In this document: positions 16,718-24,520 of the stretch, one piece after another
Layout of the letters: the number at the start of each line of letters is the position of its first letter
How positions within the stretch are numbered: the first letter of the stretch is position 1
Assembly: GCA_964652975.1 (NCBI GenBank)
Contig: CAZZCN010000025.1
Span: 1 to 36,197, forward strand
DNA length: 36,197 nucleotides
Reading direction: 5' to 3'
Origin: CAZZCN01 sp964652975
Lineage (GTDB): Bacteria > Bacillota > Clostridia > Saccharofermentanales > UBA5734
Program-made: the position numbers and the translations under genes
The notes under the pieces: model-generated
Told to the model about the DNA's origin: nothing
Seen by the model: only the letters and a program-made list of their open reading frames with translations
Databases searched by the model: none

Positions 16718-17851
16718 TCAAGACAAATAGTATCCTAGGAGAAGATCGACTACGCGACCGTAGCTCTTTACACCATCTAGTTGCAAATTGGACTGCAGGT
16801 AGGCATTATTGACTGATGTCGAGACATTCTGGACAGGTCCTTCAAACTGTTTCCAGTACTTGTAATTGCTGTTTATATCCCTTTTGACTGCATCGGAGAG
16901 CATGCTTGAGAGCTTGTCGTACTCCTTGCTGTCTACGCTGTATAACGAACCGGATACACTTAGATATGCATTTAGATAAGAAGAGTATTTAAAGTCGTTG
17001 TCAGGGTGGTTGATTCCTGTCAAAAACGCCGTAAACTCAGCTTCATCCTCTCTTGCAATACCTCTTTGATGAGAGAGTTCATGCATAATGGAGTCAGGAA
17101 TGAATGGATGAGGAGTGTCGATGTTGACATTAGCTTCTACAAAAAACGGAAAATACATGCCGGTTATACCTGTGTACGACCATAAATGCGAAGCCATAAC
17201 CCCCTTTGCCCGTCCTGGAGCCCCCTGCAACGCCGGATACACTCCCGATACCGCGTTAAATCCCTTATAACCGTTTTTAAGTGCATTGCCTATGCCGTTT
17301 TTTAGTTTCATAACACCTTCAGCGTCTTCCACACATTTCTCTCTGGATGTATTCGTTCTTTCAAGTAAAATATAGCAAACCTCCTTAAGGTCCTCCTTCG
17401 AGCGGTCCTTCACTGTTATACCCAGGGATACATTTAGTGGTTCGCGAGCATAATTGAAACCCATCAACAACATGAATGAAAGATATACAAATGATAAAAT
17501 CCATCCTGTCTTCTTAGCAGATTTCAAGATGTATAACTTGCGGTCAGTTGACCTTTTGAGTCTTTTAATAAAAACATATGCGAGAAATACGACAATTGGA
17601 ATTGATGAAAACACCAGCAATTCAGTAAGTGAGAATGGCACAAGTGATGTCAAAAAAGAAATCGGTGCGCAAATCCATCTGAATATCGTAGAAGAAAAAA
17701 GAAACTCCACAACGCTTGGAAACAACGCCATGACCCTTTGCAATGAAAAAGCACATAAGGCAGGCAAAATAAAAGTGAAGTTTAAAATCGCGCTCCATAC
17801 TTTGGCTCTTATTTCGGATAATTTCTTTGAATTTTCAGTTTTATTAATCAT
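16718..17851 (-). CDS. DUF3810 membrane protein with HExxH metalloprotease-like motif
   Basis: A 377-residue protein that I recognise as DUF3810. Three hydrophobic segments occupy about residues 20-45, 62-95 and 115-132, followed by an extracytoplasmic domain of about 240 residues. That domain contains HELSH at residues 257-261 followed by an acidic stretch (AREDEAEF), the arrangement of a gluzincin-type zinc protease, with ALQGAPGRAKGV before it. Activity has not, to my knowledge, been shown for the family. The ATG lies 3 bp after the stop of the DUF1624 gene and has no strong ribosome binding site, so it is probably translated by coupling. Joint action of the two on the cell envelope is inference. 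Confidence 0.8.
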   Translation of the reverse strand: MINKTENSKKLSEIRAKVWSAILNFTFILPALCAFSLQRVMALFPSVVEFLFSSTIFRWICAPISFLTSLVPFSLTELLVFSSIPIVVFLAYVFIKRLKRSTDRKLYILKSAKKTGWILSFVYLSFMLLMGFNYAREPLNVSLGITVKDRSKEDLKEVCYILLERTNTSREKCVEDAEGVMKLKNGIGNALKNGYKGFNAVSGVYPALQGAPGRAKGVMASHLWSYTGITGMYFPFFVEANVNIDTPHPFIPDSIMHELSHQRGIAREDEAEFTAFLTGINHPDNDFKYSSYLNAYLSVSGSLYSVDSKEYDKLSSMLSDAVKRDINSNYKYWKQFEGPVQNVSTSVNNAYLQSNLQLDGVKSYGRVVDLLLGYYLS

Positions 17852-17854
17852 ATT

Positions 17855-18634
17855 CTAAATAATACCCGTAAACCTTAATAAATATAGAGATGCAAGCAAT
17901 ACCGGCTGATGTAAAACGTAAAATATCAAGGCGTTCCTTCCAACAAATTCGAATGGGGTGGCTAATTTTTTGACTGCAACCGGTGCATGCGGGAAAAGAC
18001 TTTCCTTGTTCTTGTAATAGATTCTTCCAAAAAACGCTCCTGTAAAGAAAAATCCAATCCATGGTACAATCGGTAAATAATCGCCCATTCCGAGCCCTCT
18101 GGCAAAATTCTCATGAAAAGGAATCAACACGTCAATCCTGACTTCAGGGATTTTGGATAATGGATATGCCATCCATAAAAATATGACACCGAGAAAAATT
18201 AAAATCTTATCTATGCCCTTTATAATTTTTCGATTTTCCAGCAAAGACATAAGCGCAAAAACAAAAGTTCCCAGTGTCAGCATATGCAATACATTAAAAA
18301 CAACGTACATTTCCGTCTCTGTATATATACTCACAAAATATAACACCAGCGAAAACAGAATCGAAACGGCAAAAAGTTTCAACGACCTTAAAAAATTGTT
18401 TCTTGAAAATGTGCAACAGACTCCCGAAACAAATAGAAAAACAAAAAGAAACGGAGGTCTCACCCAGTTTTCGAAAACAAATGAATCCTGCCAGGCAAAC
18501 ACATCCATCTCCATAATATAGCGCAAATCGTAAATAAAGTGATGTAAAATCATAGCAATAATAGCGAGACCTCGTAAAAGGTCAAGCTCAAACGCCCTTT
18601 GTCTATCAGGATTCAAAGAGTTCGTATTTTTCAT
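17855..18634 (-). CDS. DUF1624 membrane protein (HGSNAT-like acyltransferase family)
   Basis: A 259-residue polytopic membrane protein with about seven hydrophobic segments. The N-terminal signature RAFELDLLRGLAIIAMILHHFIYDL is characteristic of DUF1624, a family related to heparan-alpha-glucosaminide N-acetyltransferase, and carries the conserved ELDLLRG and HHF residues. Relatives transfer acetyl groups across membranes to amino sugars or envelope glycans, so a role in envelope glycan acylation is plausible but unproven. It is the first gene of a pair with the DUF3810 gene. Its promoter region contains two perfect palindromes. Confidence 0.83.
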   Translation of the reverse strand: MKNTNSLNPDRQRAFELDLLRGLAIIAMILHHFIYDLRYIMEMDVFAWQDSFVFENWVRPPFLFVFLFVSGVCCTFSRNNFLRSLKLFAVSILFSLVLYFVSIYTETEMYVVFNVLHMLTLGTFVFALMSLLENRKIIKGIDKILIFLGVIFLWMAYPLSKIPEVRIDVLIPFHENFARGLGMGDYLPIVPWIGFFFTGAFFGRIYYKNKESLFPHAPVAVKKLATPFEFVGRNALIFYVLHQPVLLASLYLLRFTGII

Positions 18635-18649
18635 TATCTAGAGTACCTC

Positions 18650-18708
18650 GTAAAATATATTTTACAGTTTCATATTTTATTATATGGATGTTTTGTATGT
18701 TACAAAAC
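18650..18708 (-). promoter_or_regulatory. DUF1624 promoter flanked by two perfect palindromes
   Basis: On the minus strand a TATAAT (18679-18684) sits about 45 bp upstream of the start codon. GTTTTGTA-TGT-TACAAAAC (18690-18708) covers the spacer and -35 area, and GTAAAATATATTTTAC (18650-18665) begins near +7. Both are perfect inverted repeats and are good operator candidates. Confidence 0.5.
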
Positions 18709-18715
18709 TCGATTT

Positions 18716-18733
18716 GTGAAAACCTGTTTTCAC
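18716..18733. other. Perfect inverted repeat after the acyl-CoA synthetase gene
   Basis: GTGAAAAC-CT-GTTTTCAC, immediately downstream of the synthetase stop codon. It could form a short hairpin, but there is no T-run, so I do not call it a terminator. Confidence 0.5.
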
Positions 18734-18737
18734 TCTT

Positions 18738-20669
18738 CTAGGCGGTTTCGATAGCCTGATCTTCTGCCAGATTGTATTCTACGACTGCTTCATCACGGAT
18801 TTTGTATTTTTGTACTTTGCCGCTTGCGGTCAAGGGGAAACTTTTAACGAATTTGACATATCTGGGGGTCTTGTGCTTGGCCATGTGGCTCCGCACAAAA
18901 TTTTTGATCTCTTCCTCTGTTACAGTCGCACCCTCTTTTAATATAATTGCCGCCATTATCTCTTCGCCGTATTTCTTGTCAGGGATGCCAACTACCTGAA
19001 CATCTTTTACATCAGGATGTGTGTAGAGAAATTCTTCGATTTCCTTTGGATAAATGTTCTCACCGCCACGGATTATCATATCTTTAATCCTGCCGGTTAT
19101 TTTGTAATATCCGTCTTCATCCATTACAGCAAGGTCACCGGTATGAAGCCATCCGTTCTCATCAATTGCCGCAGCGGTAGCCTCATGCATGTTATAATAA
19201 CCCTTCATTACATTATATCCTCTTGCAAGAAATTCCCCCTGCTTGCCGCATGGCAGGTCCTTCCCTGTCTCGGGATCTGTTATTTTACATTCTACTCCGG
19301 GCAGGGCTCTGCCGACCGTTGAAACCCTTTTCTCAAGACAATCATGGGTTCTTGTCTGTGTACAACCAGGAGAGGCTTCTGTCTGACCATAGACAATGGT
19401 TATTTCATTCATGTTCATTCTGTCAACCACTTCTCTCATTACCTTTACAGGACAGGGTGAACCTGCCATTATACCGGTACGCATGCAAGAGAGGTTGAAT
19501 TTCTCGAAATCCGGATGCTCAAGACAGGCGATAAACATTGTCGGGACTCCGTGCATAGCTGTGCACTTCTCAGTCTCAAGCGACTGCAGAACCTTAAGAG
19601 GTTGAAAATAGTCAATAATAACCATTGTTGCAGCATGTGTATAGGATGCCATTATAGCGAGAACCAATCCGAAGCAATGGAAAAGCGGTACGCATATCAT
19701 TAATCTGTCGTTTATGGAAAAATCCATGCAATCGCCGATTGTCTTGCCATTATTGATAATGTTGTAATGAGTAAGCATAACTCCTTTAGGAAATCCGGTT
19801 GTTCCGGAGGTATACTGCATATTTATAACTTCATGCTCGTTTAAGGTTTTCTGTATCTTATATACATCTTCCATCTGAACATTATGAGCCAGGTCTTCCA
19901 GGTCACTCCAGTGGTACGCGCCTTTAACCTGGGTTACAATGCTGATAACGTTTTTCAGGCATGGCAGCTTGGCTGAATTTAGCTGCCCGGGCTTGCAGGA
20001 TTCCAGTTCAGGGCATACTGTCTGCATGATTTCGATGTAGTTCGAATCCTTGTAACCATCAATCATGATAAGGGTTTTGGAATCCGACTGTCTCAAAAGA
20101 TACTCGATTTCGTGAATTTTGTAGCTGGTGTTAACAGTTACCAGTATTGCACCTATCTTGGAGCATGCAAATAAAGTAAGTGCCCATTCGGGATAATTGG
20201 TAGCCCACATGGCGACGTGATCACCTTTCGTGATTCCTATTGCAAGAAACGCTCTTGCAATATTGTCAACTTTGTCCTTAAAAGACTGATAAGTATATCG
20301 AAGATTGAACTGCGGATAAACGAAAGCCTCCTGGCTCCCGAACTGCTCCGCCATCTTGTCGACAAGATCCGGCATTGTTATGTTGATGAGGGTGTCCTTC
20401 TGATAGGGTCTGTCCGCAAACTGCCTTGAATCATATCCAGGAATGATTGCCTTGCCTGGTATGAAAGTTTTCATGTAATTTACAAAATGCGGGAAAACAA
20501 TGGCCGCATCTTCTATGTCATTGCTCCATCTTTTCACCCATTCCAAGGAGACATATCCTGCAAATTCATTTTTTGCCAGAAGGTCAAGTGCTTCCTTGAC
20601 CGGCAGGTCTCCCTCACCCATCATTCTGTACTTTATAACACCGTTTTCGAATACAGAATCCTTGACATG
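18738..20669 (-). CDS. C-terminal part of TIM barrel/acyl-CoA synthetase fusion (broken by gap)
   Basis: This piece continues the gene that starts at 21303. In frame from the gap it first encodes the end of a xylose-isomerase-like TIM barrel (HVKDSVFENG, then YVSLEWVKRW with metal-ligand His and Glu). After a short linker comes a full AMP-forming acyl-CoA synthetase of about 540 residues. Its motifs are MQYTSGTTGFPKGVMLTHYN (P-loop), VYGQTEASPG, GWLHTGDLAVMDEDGYYKITGR, DMIIRGGENIYPKEIEEF and the catalytic Lys in LTASGKVQKYKIR. It would activate a carboxylic acid to an acyl-CoA with ATP; medium- or long-chain fatty acids are typical for its closest style. An apparent ATG to the right of the gap (20831) lies in foreign sequence and is not the start. 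Confidence 0.88.
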   Translation of the reverse strand, partial: HVKDSVFENGVIKYRMMGEGDLPVKEALDLLAKNEFAGYVSLEWVKRWSNDIEDAAIVFPHFVNYMKTFIPGKAIIPGYDSRQFADRPYQKDTLINITMPDLVDKMAEQFGSQEAFVYPQFNLRYTYQSFKDKVDNIARAFLAIGITKGDHVAMWATNYPEWALTLFACSKIGAILVTVNTSYKIHEIEYLLRQSDSKTLIMIDGYKDSNYIEIMQTVCPELESCKPGQLNSAKLPCLKNVISIVTQVKGAYHWSDLEDLAHNVQMEDVYKIQKTLNEHEVINMQYTSGTTGFPKGVMLTHYNIINNGKTIGDCMDFSINDRLMICVPLFHCFGLVLAIMASYTHAATMVIIDYFQPLKVLQSLETEKCTAMHGVPTMFIACLEHPDFEKFNLSCMRTGIMAGSPCPVKVMREVVDRMNMNEITIVYGQTEASPGCTQTRTHDCLEKRVSTVGRALPGVECKITDPETGKDLPCGKQGEFLARGYNVMKGYYNMHEATAAAIDENGWLHTGDLAVMDEDGYYKITGRIKDMIIRGGENIYPKEIEEFLYTHPDVKDVQVVGIPDKKYGEEIMAAIILKEGATVTEEEIKNFVRSHMAKHKTPRYVKFVKSFPLTASGKVQKYKIRDEAVVEYNLAEDQAIETA

Positions 20670-20679
20670 NNNNNNNNNN
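20670..20679. other. Assembly gap of 10 N
   Basis: Ten ambiguous bases inside the TIM barrel coding region. About 25-30 codons of the barrel, between ILWD on one side and HVKDS on the other, are missing around it, judging from usual family spacing. Confidence 0.97.
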
Positions 20680-20793
20680 GCCACAGCTCTATCGATGGGA
20701 GACAGCCCCTCAATCCCAACCAAACAAAGTACACCAGCTTTTAAGAATGTAATTGTAAATGGAATTGTGTTGGCGGAAGATGGTAAAAAGATC
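20680..20793 (+). pseudogene. Misjoined fragment of a second, different ileS
   Basis: On the plus strand, 20731-20790 encodes TPAFKNVIVNGIVLAEDGKK, the unmistakable stretch just before the KMSKS loop of isoleucyl-tRNA synthetases. Homology stops exactly where the TIM barrel reading resumes on the other strand, at a GATC shared by both (20790-20793). It is not a copy of the ileS in this window, which reads FENCIVLGLVLDKDGIKMSKH at the same place. Bases 20680-20730 give no clear IleS match. Lying between a gap and a mid-gene breakpoint, it is best explained as a chimeric contig end. Confidence 0.8.
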
Positions 20794-21303
20794 CCATAAT
20801 ATAGCCACATTGTCCCTGTCAATTTTCTCAATCAAGGCTTTGAGATTGGACGTGTCAGCATAATATCCATTGGTCTCAATCAGCAGAGTAACTGACTTTT
20901 CTTTTGCGTAGTCAGACAATAGATTAATGGCTCGTAGTATCGTCACTTCATCGACCGGTGTCGTCTCGTGCGGTTCCGTGTCAGCAAGAATCCTGACATA
21001 TTCACATCCGAGAACCTGTGCCAGGTCTATGCTCTTGAAGCCTTCGGGCATTGTCTTCTTGGCGTGCTCTTCGTCTTTGATGCAACAGGACGACGAGATA
21101 CATGAAATTTCGAGACCAATTGACTTGAGTTTACTTTTAGTCTTCTCGATTTCTCTTGCTAAAAACGGCTTTGCTTTATATGAACTGATTTCGCCCCCAA
21201 GTCCCCGAAGTTCGATTCCATCAAACCCGGTATCCTTCGCCATTGAGTAAATGTCATCCCAAGTCCATTCCGGACATCCTAAAGTAGAAAATGCAATCTT
21301 CAT
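20791..21303 (-). CDS. N-terminal part of TIM barrel/acyl-CoA synthetase fusion
   Basis: The first 171 residues of a sugar phosphate isomerase/epimerase-like (AP endonuclease 2 superfamily) TIM barrel: MKIAFSTLGCPEWTW, GFDGIELRG, LIETNG (metal-ligand Glu) and NVAILWD (metal-ligand Asp). Real sequence ends at the Asp codon 20791-20793; the frame that continues beyond it reads into the misjoined ileS fragment. With the piece at 18738-20669 the complete protein would be roughly 840 residues. The start ATG follows a CGGAG site with about 7 nt spacing, and a TTGATT/TATAAT promoter lies 53 bp upstream. The barrel's reaction is unknown; relatives act on inosose, hydroxypyruvate or ketose phosphates. 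Confidence 0.87.
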
Positions 21304-21355
21304 AAACTCACTCCGTCTGTTTTTTTATTGATATTAAAGTTAATATCTGAAATGC

Positions 21356-21385
21356 ATTATACTATATTTCATTTGCATTAATCAA
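21356..21385 (-). promoter_or_regulatory. Promoter of the TIM barrel/acyl-CoA synthetase gene
   Basis: A consensus TATAAT (21356-21361) and TTGATT (21380-21385) with an 18-bp spacer on the minus strand, giving a leader of about 45 nt. The rest of the 324-bp gap up to sepF holds a terminator and otherwise AT-rich sequence without ORFs. Confidence 0.6.
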
Positions 21386-21457
21386 TCAAAATATATCTAT
21401 GTTATTTACTGCTATGCAAATTTTTCATTCGAAATTAGTTTTAGCTTAGATATTATT

Positions 21458-21497
21458 AAAAAGGACTGCTTCTTGATTTTTAAACAAGAAAACAGTC
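21458..21497 (-). terminator. Rho-independent terminator after sepF
   Basis: On the minus strand GACTG-TT-TTCTTG pairs with CAAGAA-G-CAGTC across a 9-nt loop, followed by CTTTTT. It lies about 130 bp after the sepF stop and ends the ACT-to-sepF transcription unit. Confidence 0.8.
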
Positions 21498-21627
21498 ACA
21501 ATTAAAATTGATAAACAAGGAATTAAAATTCGGTTCAATCGATTGCATTATAAAATAAAAGTTAAATGTAAGGAATTAATATAAATACAGATAAAAATAA
21601 ATAAAGCTGTTGTAAATATACTTCTAT

Positions 21628-22107
21628 CTATTTTGCTGCATATGCGGCTTGCTTATTCAAGTATTCCATTCCAATCGGATTATTGTCGTCGAGAAGCGAT
21701 GTGTTGCGCGGTACTGTCACAAAAATCATCGGAGACACCTTATGAACCTGTCCATCTACTGCATAAGTTGAACCAGTAATAAAATCCATAACCCTTTGAG
21801 CTACTTTCTGATCCACGGTTTCGAAATTACAGATTACTGTCCTGCCCGATCTGATGTGATTGCAGACTTCCTGTGCGGATTCAATACATGATGGCTGTAC
21901 TATGACAACCTGTTGTCCTGACGAGTGGTTCTTGTTGAATTCTACAACCTTCGTCTGTCTTCTGAAAAGGCCGGTCTTGGCATCACCAGGAACTTCGATT
22001 TCTTCGTCTGAATCGTCAAAGTAATCTTCATTTTCATATTCATCGTATTCGTCGTCTGCGTCAAATCCACGTACTTTGCTGATTATTTTATTAAAAAAAG
22101 TCGCCAT
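21628..22107 (-). CDS. sepF: Cell division protein SepF
   Basis: SepF, the membrane-tethering partner of FtsZ that helps form the septum. Its 159 residues comprise an N-terminal amphipathic start (MATFFNKIISKVRGF), an acidic linker of about 30 residues and the C-terminal SepF fold (about 65-150), with VVIVQPSCIESAQEVCNHIRSGRTVICNFE and AQRVMDFITGSTYAVDGQVHKVSPMIFVTVP. The start has a GGAGG site. It follows yggS after 284 bp, the classical yggS-sepF neighbourhood of Gram-positive bacteria, although the usual ylmG and ylmH do not follow here. Confidence 0.96.
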   Translation of the reverse strand: MATFFNKIISKVRGFDADDEYDEYENEDYFDDSDEEIEVPGDAKTGLFRRQTKVVEFNKNHSSGQQVVIVQPSCIESAQEVCNHIRSGRTVICNFETVDQKVAQRVMDFITGSTYAVDGQVHKVSPMIFVTVPRNTSLLDDNNPIGMEYLNKQAAYAAK

Positions 22108-22391
22108 ATCCTACCTCCATATAAATGAAATTCTAATGTTATAATCAATTATATATCAGTAAAATGAAAAAGCTATACAATGTGTTGAATGGTAAGTTTA
22201 TTGTAATACATATGAAATATTGCAGTTGATATTGAAATATAACTGCATAATATCTAAATATTATTGGTATTACTAATTATTGATCAAGAATAAATGGAAT
22301 ATATATAAACAGTATATAAAGGAATGTCATCATAACATCATACAATCTTTATGTTTATAATTTCTGAAAATCTTAAGAATTTTGTTACCTG

Positions 22392-23105
22392 CTAATATGT
22401 TCTTTCACCAAAAATCGCAGTCCCGAGTCTGATATGCGTCGCACCGTGTTTTATAGCAATCTTATAATCATTGCTCATACCCATTGACAGGATGTTGAAG
22501 GATGGTGAGCAATTTGATGATTTTACCTTTTCAAAAAGCTCCCTGGTCTTGTAAAACACTTCATTCAATACGAATTCGTCATTAGTGAACGGGGCCATAG
22601 TCATAAGACCACAGACCTGAATGCCTTTATATTCAGAAAACCCTTCAATGCTATCCATGAGTTCGTCAGGTGAAAATCCATGCTTACTTGCTTCACCGGA
22701 TGTATTAACCTCTATAAGAACAGGTGTTACAGAGTATTTCTCCACGGAGCATTCCGAAATTTCATTTATAAGTTTTAAAGAGTCGACAGAATGTATCATA
22801 TAAGTATTTCCAAGAAGACTCCTGACTTTTTTACGCTGCAGAGATCCTATCATGTGCCAGTTTGGTCTAAGTCCTATACTGTCAAGCACCTTCTTTTTTT
22901 CGAGCATTTCGGAAACCCGGTTTTCTCCCAAATCCAAAAGCCCGCCTTTAACCGCGGCGACAGCATAGTCCGAAGGAAAATGTTTTGAGACTCCTATAAT
23001 TGTAACATCACCTTCGGATCTCCCACTATCAGCAAGACATTTTGAAACACTATCACGGCACTTTGCAATATTAACTGAGATAAATCCTAGATTATCAGGT
23101 TCCAC
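22392..23105 (-). CDS. YggS/PLPBP-family pyridoxal phosphate homeostasis protein
   Basis: A 237-residue fold-III PLP-binding protein involved in vitamin B6 and amino-acid homeostasis. The PLP Lys lies in VTIIGVSKHFP, and the family motifs GENRVSEMLEK, WHMIGSLQRKKV, VLIEVNTSGEASKHGF, CGLMTMAPF and LSMGMSNDYKIAIKHGATHIRLGTAIFG are all visible. The frame extends to an ATG at 23180, but that would overlap the previous gene by 86 bp and add 25 unconserved residues. I chose the GTG at 23103-23105, which has AGGGAGA about 8 nt upstream and overlaps the preceding stop slightly. It lies in an operon with the HlyD-like gene and precedes sepF. Confidence 0.93.
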   Translation of the reverse strand: MEPDNLGFISVNIAKCRDSVSKCLADSGRSEGDVTIIGVSKHFPSDYAVAAVKGGLLDLGENRVSEMLEKKKVLDSIGLRPNWHMIGSLQRKKVRSLLGNTYMIHSVDSLKLINEISECSVEKYSVTPVLIEVNTSGEASKHGFSPDELMDSIEGFSEYKGIQVCGLMTMAPFTNDEFVLNEVFYKTRELFEKVKSSNCSPSFNILSMGMSNDYKIAIKHGATHIRLGTAIFGERTY

Positions 23106-24513
23106 CGATATTCTCTCCCTCTTTGATTGAGTCGGGGTTCTTAACAAGGTATCCGGAAATTTCTGGTCCGAATTTCTCACCAGGAACTGCTTTTATTATT
23201 GCATACTCCCTATCATAATCAACCACCAGCACTTTTGCCTTCTTGGTAAACCCACCGGATACCAAGAGCACATCGCCCTTCATCTGCTTAGCGCTGAAAT
23301 TTATTATTGAGTTGAATGGAACTCTCATGCCAACGCTTGTATTGACACTTATATCGGTCTGAAAAACCCGCTTGTCGGAAAATCTGTCAAGCTGCCGGTC
23401 GGTCTTGAATACAACCAGCAGGTCATTTTTAGTCTTAAGTACTCTTATAACCTTGCAATTCGGTATGCTTGTACCAAGCAAAGGCACTTTAATTACATGA
23501 AATGTATTGACTGCAAAATTTTTCGATGACGATGCCGGTAATTTCATTGCTATATATTGATAAATTCCACTTGTTATCCTTAGAATCGGATCATTTTTCT
23601 TAACTGTTGAATCCGTAGTAAGAAGTGATTTGTAGTTATCGATATAATCATCATACTGCTCTAATGTAATTTTATCAGCGATTTTAGGGGTTAATTCAGA
23701 TTCCAGTCCATCTATCTGATAAGAAATTATTCCCGGAGTTTTAGCCGTCATGGTTCCCGCAATAAGTCCGATTTTCTTCTCAAGGGCTTTTTTCTGAGCT
23801 TTAAGTTCATTCAATCTAGAGTCTTTGAAATCAATTGATAGAAGCCTCGTATCGCGTCTGTCAATTAAAACATTTATAGAGGATTTGTAAGAGTCAATAT
23901 TTGATAACAGGCCTTGCATACTGTCTTTTCTTGCTAGATTAACAAGGTCTGCTATCTCCTTGTCGGTTTCATCAAAAATAACCCTGGCACCGGGACCTTT
24001 GCCAAGAACAATCAATTCAATCTGTAGATTTGCTATTTGCTGGTCACAATTTTTAAGTGCAACAAGTGAATCTTCAGAGCTTTTCTCGATTATTACTGCT
24101 ACAGATTGTCCGTGCGAAACCCTGCTCCCCTCCTGTATCAAAGGCTTAACAGATCCATCTGCAGGGGCATTTATTGTAGATTCATCACGTATTACAAGGC
24201 CTGTGGATGCAACTGTATGTTCAATCGTGCCTTTTTGGATAAACATGAATTGTGGCTTTGGTGCGGATTTCTGCATAATTTTCAGAGCAGCCAGGACTGT
24301 AATAAAAACGATAAAAAGCGCAAAGATGGACATCATAACAGAACGTGACCTTGCTCTTCTGCGCTCAACTGCGGCAAGCTTTGCACTCTGACGAGAAGCC
24401 ATGTCGTCACCGATGCTTCTTGGTGAAACGGTGGCAGGCTTCTTTACTCTGGATAAACGTTTTATCTTTTTATTTTTTTCGGGAACATTATCCGACTGTC
24501 TGTGATTTTTCAT
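23095..24513 (-). CDS. HlyD-like single-pass membrane protein
   Basis: A 472-residue protein with a very basic cytoplasmic N-terminus (about residues 1-58), one membrane segment at about 60-80, and a large outside domain. The outside part begins like a membrane-fusion/HlyD protein (KGTIEHTVASTGLVIRDESTINAPADGSVKPLIQEGSRVSHGQSVAVI, a split biotinyl-lipoyl-like strand set), then has a helical stretch of about 100 residues and a second beta domain. No ABC transporter or TolC partner is present. In Clostridia, similar proteins sit next to yggS-sepF, which suggests an envelope or division role rather than efflux; that is inference. It starts 7 bp after the PLP-enzyme gene. Confidence 0.78.
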   Translation of the reverse strand: MKNHRQSDNVPEKNKKIKRLSRVKKPATVSPRSIGDDMASRQSAKLAAVERRRARSRSVMMSIFALFIVFITVLAALKIMQKSAPKPQFMFIQKGTIEHTVASTGLVIRDESTINAPADGSVKPLIQEGSRVSHGQSVAVIIEKSSEDSLVALKNCDQQIANLQIELIVLGKGPGARVIFDETDKEIADLVNLARKDSMQGLLSNIDSYKSSINVLIDRRDTRLLSIDFKDSRLNELKAQKKALEKKIGLIAGTMTAKTPGIISYQIDGLESELTPKIADKITLEQYDDYIDNYKSLLTTDSTVKKNDPILRITSGIYQYIAMKLPASSSKNFAVNTFHVIKVPLLGTSIPNCKVIRVLKTKNDLLVVFKTDRQLDRFSDKRVFQTDISVNTSVGMRVPFNSIINFSAKQMKGDVLLVSGGFTKKAKVLVVDYDREYAIIKAVPGEKFGPEISGYLVKNPDSIKEGENIGGT

Positions 24514-24520
24514 CGCGTCC

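Noticed and set aside
20710..20831. Start at 20831 for a separate acyl-CoA synthetase, and an isomerase ending at 20710
   Set aside because: Both ends fall in the misjoined ileS fragment; domain content on each side shows one interrupted gene.
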